The notes beneath the pieces are model-generated. The model did no database searches. It had not been told where the DNA came from and was given only the letters and a program-made list of their open reading frames with translations. Both the position numbers and the translations under genes were made by a program. A stretch of 64,000 nt of DNA from the NCBI RefSeq assembly GCF_042429235.1, contig NZ_JBHMBA010000001.1; one strand, 5' to 3'. Positions 58,866-64,000 of the stretch are shown here, in pieces. This DNA comes from Arthrobacter_B citreus (GTDB lineage: Bacteria > Actinomycetota > Actinomycetes > Actinomycetales > Micrococcaceae). Position 1 is the stretch's first letter; each line of letters opens with the position of its first letter.

Positions 58866-60394
58866 CCCGCGCAGTCCCGAACCGGCGGAAGCTACCGCTG
58901 CGCACCAAGCTCGTCCTGTCCACTCTCACTCTGCTCACCCTTGTCTGCGCCGGCATCGGCATTTTCAGCCATGTGGTGATGAGCAACTACCTCACCGGGG
59001 AACTGGACGGGGGGCTGACGCCCGCCGCTGGACGTGCCGGGTTCCCCGGAGGGCCGCCGCCGGGGGAGGCGCAGCCGGACGGGAACCGCCCGCCGGGTGA
59101 CGATTCCGGCAACGACGGCGTCATGAATGCCGCGGGGCAGCGGCCAGGAACCCTGAATGCGCTTTTGAGCGCCGGAGTGCCCCAAAACTCCGCACTGGTG
59201 CAGGATGACGGCAGCACCACTCCGCTGTCGGACGCCGACTTGGCCGTGTTGGCGGAAATTGATCCCGCGACCGGCCCGCAGGAGGTGACCCTCTCAACCG
59301 GAAACTACCGGGTGGATGCCGTGGAACTGCCCGAGGACATTGCTCCGGCGGATTCGGTGCTGGTGACCGGGCTGTCCACCTTGGAGCGGGACCGGACGCT
59401 CGCCTCCCTTGACCTGACGATTACTGGTTTGTCTGCGGCAGGGCTGCTCGCAGCGGGGTTTGCCGGGGCCTGGATCATCCGCCGTTCCCTCCATCCGTTG
59501 GAAGAACTGTCGGCTGCGGCGACCTCGGTGTCCCGGCTGCCGCTGGCCTCGGGCGAGGTGGAAGTGCCAGTGCGTGTCCCGCCGTCGGCAGCCCAGCCCG
59601 GATCGGAAGTGGGGACCGTGGGCATCGCCCTGAACGAAATGATCGATCACGTCACCAACGCCCTGCGTGCCCGCCAAGCCAGCGAGATGAAGGTGCGGCA
59701 GTTCGTTGCCGACGCCAGCCATGAGTTGCGCACCCCTTTGACCTCCATCCGCGGCTATACCGAGTTGGTCCTCCTCAGCGAGCAGGTCAGCCCGTCCGGA
59801 AGGGCAGCGCTGGAGCGGGTTGGGAGTGAATCCCGGAGAATGTCCGCTCTGGTCGAGGACCTGCTGCTGCTGGCGAGACTGGATGAAGGACAGCGCGGCG
59901 AACCCGGGGAGGTGGATCTCACCGAGATGGTTGTTGAAGTTACCAGGGATGCGCAGGTTGCGGCGCCCGACGACGAGTGGACCCTGGCGCTGCCCGACGA
60001 GCCGGTGATGGTCCAGGCCGTTGAGTCCGAACTGCGCCAAGTGCTGATTAACCTGCTTTCCAATGCACATCGGCACACGCCACCCGGTACACGGGTGGCC
60101 GTGGCACTGAGTGCCGGGAACGGGCGGGCAACAGTGACCGTGACCGACAACGGTCCGGGTATTGATCCGGGGTATATCGATTCCATTTTCTCCCGTTTCA
60201 GCAAGGCCGACTCCGCCAGGACGGCAGGCAGCGGTGAATCGAGCAGCGGCCTGGGTTTGGCCATTGTGCAGGCACTGGTAGACGCCAACGGCGGGAGCAT
60301 CGGCGTCGAAAGTGAACCCGGATGCACCGAGTTCTCCGTTGTCCTGCCGGTCCCCGTGCCGGATGGGACTGAACCCGGGGACGGTCAGGCGTAG
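58862..60394 (+). CDS. sensor histidine kinase
   Basis: A 510-residue membrane kinase. TM1 is near residues 17-37 and TM2 near 180-205. The ~140-residue extracellular loop is Gly/Pro-rich near TM1, then has LNALLSAGVPQNSALVQDDGS and a beta-rich part. A HAMP domain follows (SLHPLEELSAAATSVSRLPLA). HisKA has FVADASHELRTPLTSIRGYTELVLLSEQ (phosphorylated His in SHELRTP), and HATPase_c has LINLLSNAHRHTPPGTRV, DNGPGID and GLGLAIVQALVDANGG. It resembles MprB/CseC-type envelope sensors. Confidence 0.95.
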   Translation: MTRAVPNRRKLPLRTKLVLSTLTLLTLVCAGIGIFSHVVMSNYLTGELDGGLTPAAGRAGFPGGPPPGEAQPDGNRPPGDDSGNDGVMNAAGQRPGTLNALLSAGVPQNSALVQDDGSTTPLSDADLAVLAEIDPATGPQEVTLSTGNYRVDAVELPEDIAPADSVLVTGLSTLERDRTLASLDLTITGLSAAGLLAAGFAGAWIIRRSLHPLEELSAAATSVSRLPLASGEVEVPVRVPPSAAQPGSEVGTVGIALNEMIDHVTNALRARQASEMKVRQFVADASHELRTPLTSIRGYTELVLLSEQVSPSGRAALERVGSESRRMSALVEDLLLLARLDEGQRGEPGEVDLTEMVVEVTRDAQVAAPDDEWTLALPDEPVMVQAVESELRQVLINLLSNAHRHTPPGTRVAVALSAGNGRATVTVTDNGPGIDPGYIDSIFSRFSKADSARTAGSGESSSGLGLAIVQALVDANGGSIGVESEPGCTEFSVVLPVPVPDGTEPGDGQA

Positions 60395-60426
60395 GACCGG
60401 CGCTCAAATCTGCGGCTGGGGTCCGG

Positions 60427-60448
60427 CACAGTTCCGGCACAGGATCGG
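60427..60448 (+). promoter_or_regulatory. two tandem 11-bp CACAG repeats upstream of the DUF4956 operon
   Basis: CACAGTTCCGG and CACAGGATCGG lie in direct repeat with an 11-base period, 50 bases before the DUF4956 start. They match the repeats ahead of the response-regulator gene, so the two promoters are probably co-regulated. Confidence 0.6.
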
Positions 60449-60497
60449 GCGGCAGGGTGGAAGGTGAACCCACTGCCACCGTTTGGAGACCCGCTTC

Positions 60498-61214
60498 GTG
60501 AACCACTTGATCCTCATATCAGCAGATCTTTCCGCAATAGCCGTGCTGACTTTTGGCTTGTATCTACGGCGCCACCGACGCCGGGACCTTGTCGTGTCTT
60601 ACGTGGGAATGAACGTGGGGGTTCTTGCGGTGGCCACTGTCCTCTCCGGTTCAGCCGCCGGCCTCGGACTGGGCCTGGGGCTGTTCGGGGTGCTGTCCAT
60701 CATCAGGCTCCGCTCCACGGAACTTGCCCAGCATGAGGTGGCCTACTACTTCTCGGCGCTGGCCATCGGCCTGATTGCCGGCATCGGCACTGACCCGCTG
60801 TGGATGCCGCTGGCACTCATCGCTCTCATCCTGGTAACCATGGCCGTGGTGGACCATGCCCGGCTTCTGTCCGCCTACCGGCACCAGAACGTGGTTTTGG
60901 ACCAAGCCATTGCGAGTGAGGAGCTCCTGCGCAGCAGGCTAGCCGAGGTGCTTAACGCACGGATCCACTCAGCGACGGTTCTGGAACTGGACCTGGTCAA
61001 CGACCGCACTATCGTGGAGGTCCGCTACGAAACCCGCGCGGCCGGCGCCGCGTCGGCCGCACCGGTTAATCCGGCTGCGGCACCGGCACCGGATTCCTTC
61101 ACCACGCCGTCGGCCTCACCGGCAGCAGCCGCTTCCTTCACGGTCCCCGCCGGAGCCGGAGCCGGTGCCGCCGCGCCGGCGTCTGCTTCCGGTGCAGGAA
61201 ACGCAGGATCATGA
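60498..61214 (+). CDS. DUF4956 membrane protein
   Basis: A 238-residue protein of the DUF4956 family. Four helices carry LTFGLYLRRHRRRDLVVSYVGMNVGVLAVATVL, GLGLGLFGVLSIIRLRSTELAQHEVAYYFSALAIGLIAGIG and PLALIALILVTMAVVDHARLL. A cytoplasmic alpha/beta domain follows, with a low-complexity Ala/Pro/Ser-rich tail. DUF4956 genes commonly neighbour VTC-type polyphosphate polymerase genes. GTG 60498 has GGAGA upstream. The VTC gene starts with a 4-base overlap. Confidence 0.88.
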   Translation: MNHLILISADLSAIAVLTFGLYLRRHRRRDLVVSYVGMNVGVLAVATVLSGSAAGLGLGLGLFGVLSIIRLRSTELAQHEVAYYFSALAIGLIAGIGTDPLWMPLALIALILVTMAVVDHARLLSAYRHQNVVLDQAIASEELLRSRLAEVLNARIHSATVLELDLVNDRTIVEVRYETRAAGAASAAPVNPAAAPAPDSFTTPSASPAAAASFTVPAGAGAGAAAPASASGAGNAGS

Positions 61215-61999
61215 CCCGGTTGGCAGTGGTCGAGAGCCTGTGTGACCGGCAGCCGGTGTCGCTGGACGAGCTTAACGCGGCGGCATCCCTGCAGACCCGC
61301 ATAGACCGCAAATATGTGGTGGGTGAGCAGCAGGCAGCAGACGTTCTGCGGAGTTTGCCTGGTCCGGTCCGGGTGCTGGAGACGCTGGGCAAACGCGCCT
61401 TCGCCTACGAGTCGGTGTACTTCGACACCCCTGCACTGGACAGTTACTTCCTCGCCGCGCACAACCGCCGGCGGAGATACAAAATCCGCACCCGCACCTA
61501 TGTGGACAGCAGTCTCTGCTTCTTGGAAGTGAAGACTGAAGGTGCCCGCGCAGCCACTGTCAAGGACCGGATTCCCTATCAGCTCCAGGACACCCACCGG
61601 ATCACGCGGGAGGGCCTGGCGTACATCAGGGAAACCCTCCGGGCCGCCGTCGGATCCGTCCCGTCCAGCCCGTTGGTTCCGGTGATCGAAACCGCCTATG
61701 ACCGCATCACACTGTTTCTTCCTGCATCCTGCAGCCGGGCGACAGTGGATCTGGGCGTCGCATGGCGGCGTCCGGGAGGCGCGGCCATGGTGCTGACCGG
61801 AGCGCTCATCCTGGAGACCAAGTCCGGCGCGGCTGCCAGTGCGCTGGACCGCCACCTGTGGGCGCACGGCATCCGGCCCACCCGCATCTCCAAGTTTGCC
61901 ACCGGCATGGCCGCGTTGAACCCTGCGCTACCGGCCAACAGATGGCACCGGACACTCTCGCGGCACCTCACACTGCAGGCGCAGTCCGCTTCCGCATAA
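61211..61999 (+). CDS. VTC-type polyphosphate polymerase domain protein
   Basis: A 262-residue protein of the VTC/triphosphate-tunnel fold. RIDRKYVVGEQQAADVLRSLP starts the tunnel, followed by YESVYFDTPALDSYFLAAHNRRRRYKIRTRTYVDSSLCFLEVK (the E-x-K strand), PVIETAYDRITLF and LILETKSG, then ISKFATGMA. Basic and acidic residues line the tunnel as in yeast Vtc4. It may make or handle polyphosphate. It overlaps DUF4956 by 4 bases and the lipoprotein gene follows after 22. Confidence 0.9.
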   Translation: MTRLAVVESLCDRQPVSLDELNAAASLQTRIDRKYVVGEQQAADVLRSLPGPVRVLETLGKRAFAYESVYFDTPALDSYFLAAHNRRRRYKIRTRTYVDSSLCFLEVKTEGARAATVKDRIPYQLQDTHRITREGLAYIRETLRAAVGSVPSSPLVPVIETAYDRITLFLPASCSRATVDLGVAWRRPGGAAMVLTGALILETKSGAAASALDRHLWAHGIRPTRISKFATGMAALNPALPANRWHRTLSRHLTLQAQSASA

Positions 62000-62021
62000 T
62001 CCCCAACCCAAAGGAAATGCC

Positions 62022-63653
62022 ATGTCTTCCCTCCGTCGTACAGTCCTGACCTCCACATCCGTGAAAACCTCAGTGGCCGCCCTGGCACTGGCAGTTGCCC
62101 TGTCCGGTTGCGCAGGCCCGGCTCCGGCTGGTACCGGTTTATCCGCTTCTGGTACGGAAAACTCCGGAACCGCACCCGGAGCCTCGGTAGCCGCCGGCGA
62201 GATCACGGAGGACACCCACTTTGATGCCGACGACCTCACCTGGGATACCGACCAGGAAATCCGGGTGGATCTCGGTTCGGACAGCACAGCCGACGGCGTA
62301 AGCGTGAACGGCGAGACCGTCACCATCACGGCAGCGGGTACCTACCGCCTTTCGGGTTCCCACGCGGACGGGCAGGTTGTTGTGGCAGCAGGGGAGGAGG
62401 ACGTAGTCCGGGTGATTCTCGATGGGGTGAACCTGGCCAGCAGCAGCGGTTCTCCCTTCGTGGCCGCCAGCGCCAATGAGGTGATTCTCTATTTGGAGGA
62501 AGGCACCTCCAATACCCTGAGCGATGCCGGCGCCTATGCGGACACCGCCGACGACGCACCCAATGCGGCCCTCTACTCCACCGTGGACCTGACCATCGCC
62601 GGAACCGGTGCGCTGAACGTGACCGGCAATGCCTTTGACGGCATCGTCTCCAAGGATGGCCTGGTCCTGGCCGCCGGCGACGTCACCGTCAACGCGGTGG
62701 ATGAAGGGATCAAAGGCAAGGACTATCTGGTCCTGGCCGGCGGGCGGTACAACGTCACCGCCGGAGATGACGGAGTGAAATCCACAAACGACGAAGACGA
62801 AAACCGCGGCTGGCTGAGTGTTTACGGCGGTGAGCTGACGGTCTCCTCAGGGGATGACGCAGTGAAGGCGGAAACCCTGCTCACCGTCCATGGCGGCACC
62901 GTGAAGGTCTCCGAATCCGTGGAGGGCATGGAAGCCGCCCACATCATGATCAACGGCGGCACCATAGACATCACCGCCAGCGACGACGGCATCAACGCCG
63001 CGGGAGGATCCACCACCGATACAGCTTCCACGGCCGAAGACGGAGGACGGTTCGCCGGGGAACCGCCAGCCATGCCGGAAGGCGCGATGCCCGGTGGCGG
63101 AATGCCCGAAGGTGCCATGCCCGGCGGCGGAATGGGGCCGGGTGGAGGCGAAATGGCCGTCGGCGACTACTCGATTGTCGTCACGGGCGGAAATGTCACG
63201 GTAAATGCCGATGGGGACGGCCTGGATTCGAATGGAAATGCCACTGTCAGTGGAGGCACAGTGACGGTGCATGGACCCACAAACAACGGCAACGGTGCCT
63301 TGGACGTGAACGGTACCCTGGCCGTGGACGGCGGCACTCTGATTGCCGCCGGAAGCGCCGGCATGGCACAGGGCCCCGCGGCTACCTCGGCGCAGTCCGG
63401 CGTCCAACTCACCTGGGACACCGAGGTATCCCCCGGCACGCTGATCCGGCTGGCCGACGCCAAGGGCACCGTCATTGCCTCCTTTACGCCCCTGAAGGAA
63501 ACAGCTTCGCTCGTCTACTCCTCGCCCGGCATTGCGGTGGGAGAGACCTACACGGCGTATACCGGGGGCACCGAGGGCAGCTTGGACGGTGCGGAGGAAG
63601 CCGGCAGCGCCGTGGGCGGAGAGTATTCACAGGGCTTCCCCACGCGCCGGTGA
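62022..63653 (+). CDS. carbohydrate-binding (Cthe_2159-type) lipoprotein
   Basis: A 543-residue lipoprotein with lipobox VALSGC (Cys near 30). The remainder is a Cthe_2159-type right-handed beta-helix, with repeats such as ITAAGTYRLSGSHADGQVVV, VILDGVNLASSSGSPF, VDEGIKGKDYLVLAGGRYNVTAGDDGVKS and SGDDAVKAETLLTVHGGTVKVSESVEGMEA. A Met/Gly/Pro-rich insert lies near 345-380. Such proteins bind acidic polysaccharides. It ends the DUF4956-VTC operon and should sit on the outer face of the membrane. Confidence 0.88.
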   Translation: MSSLRRTVLTSTSVKTSVAALALAVALSGCAGPAPAGTGLSASGTENSGTAPGASVAAGEITEDTHFDADDLTWDTDQEIRVDLGSDSTADGVSVNGETVTITAAGTYRLSGSHADGQVVVAAGEEDVVRVILDGVNLASSSGSPFVAASANEVILYLEEGTSNTLSDAGAYADTADDAPNAALYSTVDLTIAGTGALNVTGNAFDGIVSKDGLVLAAGDVTVNAVDEGIKGKDYLVLAGGRYNVTAGDDGVKSTNDEDENRGWLSVYGGELTVSSGDDAVKAETLLTVHGGTVKVSESVEGMEAAHIMINGGTIDITASDDGINAAGGSTTDTASTAEDGGRFAGEPPAMPEGAMPGGGMPEGAMPGGGMGPGGGEMAVGDYSIVVTGGNVTVNADGDGLDSNGNATVSGGTVTVHGPTNNGNGALDVNGTLAVDGGTLIAAGSAGMAQGPAATSAQSGVQLTWDTEVSPGTLIRLADAKGTVIASFTPLKETASLVYSSPGIAVGETYTAYTGGTEGSLDGAEEAGSAVGGEYSQGFPTRR

Positions 63654-63709
63654 AAACCAGTTGCAATATCTCCTCCATCACATTTCCGGTTTCCGGGAAT
63701 CGCGGCTCT

Positions 63710-63723
63710 TCTACACCTGTTGA
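63710..63723. promoter_or_regulatory. palindromic motif upstream of the last SDR
   Basis: TCTACACCTGTTGA matches the TCnACA-N2-TGTnGA form at 57283-57296 and shares the flanking CTCT before it. It lies 36 bases before the SDR start. Confidence 0.5.
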
Positions 63724-63758
63724 TTAGACCGGAACTACCCCAGAGTGAAGGAGCGGAA

Positions 63759-64000
63759 ATGGAACGCGTAAGCGGCAAAGTGGCACTCATCAGCGGCGGC
63801 GCCCGGGGCATGGGGGCGTCGCATGCCCGCCTGCTGGTAGCCGAGGGAGCCAAGGTCGTCATCGGTGACATCCTCGACGACGAGGGAAAAAAGACGGCTG
63901 CGGAGCTCGGTGAGAATGCCCGCTACGTGAACCTGGATGTCACCAAGGCCGAGGACTGGGAAGGTGCTGTGCAGACCGCCGTCAACGAGTTCGGCGGCCT
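63759..64000 (+). CDS. SDR family oxidoreductase, 5' part only
   Basis: The first 80 codons of a classical SDR that runs off the right edge. MERVSGKVALISGGARGMGASHARLLVAEGAKVVIGDI has the GGxxGxGxxHA loop of 3-alpha/20-beta-hydroxysteroid and glucose-dehydrogenase-like members, and the Asp of GDI indicates NAD(H). NLDVT and NEFGG follow. GAAGGAGCGGAA precedes ATG 63759. A palindrome seen also at the TetR gene 57395 lies upstream. Confidence 0.85.
   Translation, partial: MERVSGKVALISGGARGMGASHARLLVAEGAKVVIGDILDDEGKKTAAELGENARYVNLDVTKAEDWEGAVQTAVNEFGG

Overview
This window comes from the chromosome of a high-GC Gram-positive actinobacterium. The gene content looks like Arthrobacter or a close relative in the Micrococcaceae: many GTG starts, 4-nt overlapping operons, a DtxR-type iron box, LPxTG/LAxTG sorting signals, CGNR and ANTAR regulators, and HtaA/HmuTUV heme uptake. 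No rRNA, tRNA, CRISPR array, insertion sequence or phage gene was seen. Genus and GC content are judged by eye, not computed.

Layout. 1-5309: end of a BNR/sialidase-like protein, a DUF4031-HD protein, an MFS exporter, a MATE exporter and two small membrane proteins. 5342-10814 and 17173-25073: a surface-glycan locus. It encodes a complete set of homologues for nucleotide-activated heptose (GmhA, two HldE-type kinase/nucleotidyltransferase fusions, GmhB), three family-9 (heptosyltransferase-type) glycosyltransferases, two GT4 enzymes, one GT2 enzyme, an SDR and an aldehyde dehydrogenase. 10811-17140: a heme-acquisition island inside that locus (heme oxygenase divergent from HtaA surface protein-hmuTUV) with a DtxR-like operator between them. 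25092-30211: a stress-type sigma factor, a small membrane protein, a lipoprotein and a sortase-anchored S1 serine protease. 30395-35532: a CGNR regulator divergent from an EamA exporter, an acyl-CoA ligase with a TetR-like operator, and a SulP transporter.

35552-38482: alkylation-damage repair, with one Ogt followed by a translationally coupled ECF sigma-methyltransferase-AlkB operon, then DUF1304. 38674-42558: an orphan PstS, an AI-2E family permease and a GAF-ANTAR regulator. 42722-44799: a stand-alone lantibiotic-dehydratase C-terminal (SpaB_C-like) protein divergent from an LPD29-like protein with a cysteine-rich tail, separated by a 0.6-kb gene-free stretch. 44832-49828: small envelope proteins, then a TetR-MMPL exporter pair. 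50068-57212: a TetR-SDR pair, Nudix, DUF2231-Rieske, APH-like kinase, two GNATs and a DUF1295 protein.

57395-64000: a TetR gene with a structured leader, then a two-component system followed by DUF4956, a VTC-type polyphosphate polymerase domain protein and a Cthe_2159-type carbohydrate-binding lipoprotein, and the start of an SDR. Tandem CACAG repeats with an 11-bp period precede both the response regulator and the DUF4956 operon, which suggests one regulatory circuit. A 14-bp palindromic motif is shared by the TetR leader and the promoter of the last SDR.

The most unusual content is the ADP-heptose-type glycan locus in an organism expected to have no lipopolysaccharide. Next come the VTC/DUF4956/carbohydrate-binding circuit and the isolated RiPP-like SpaB_C/LPD29 pair.
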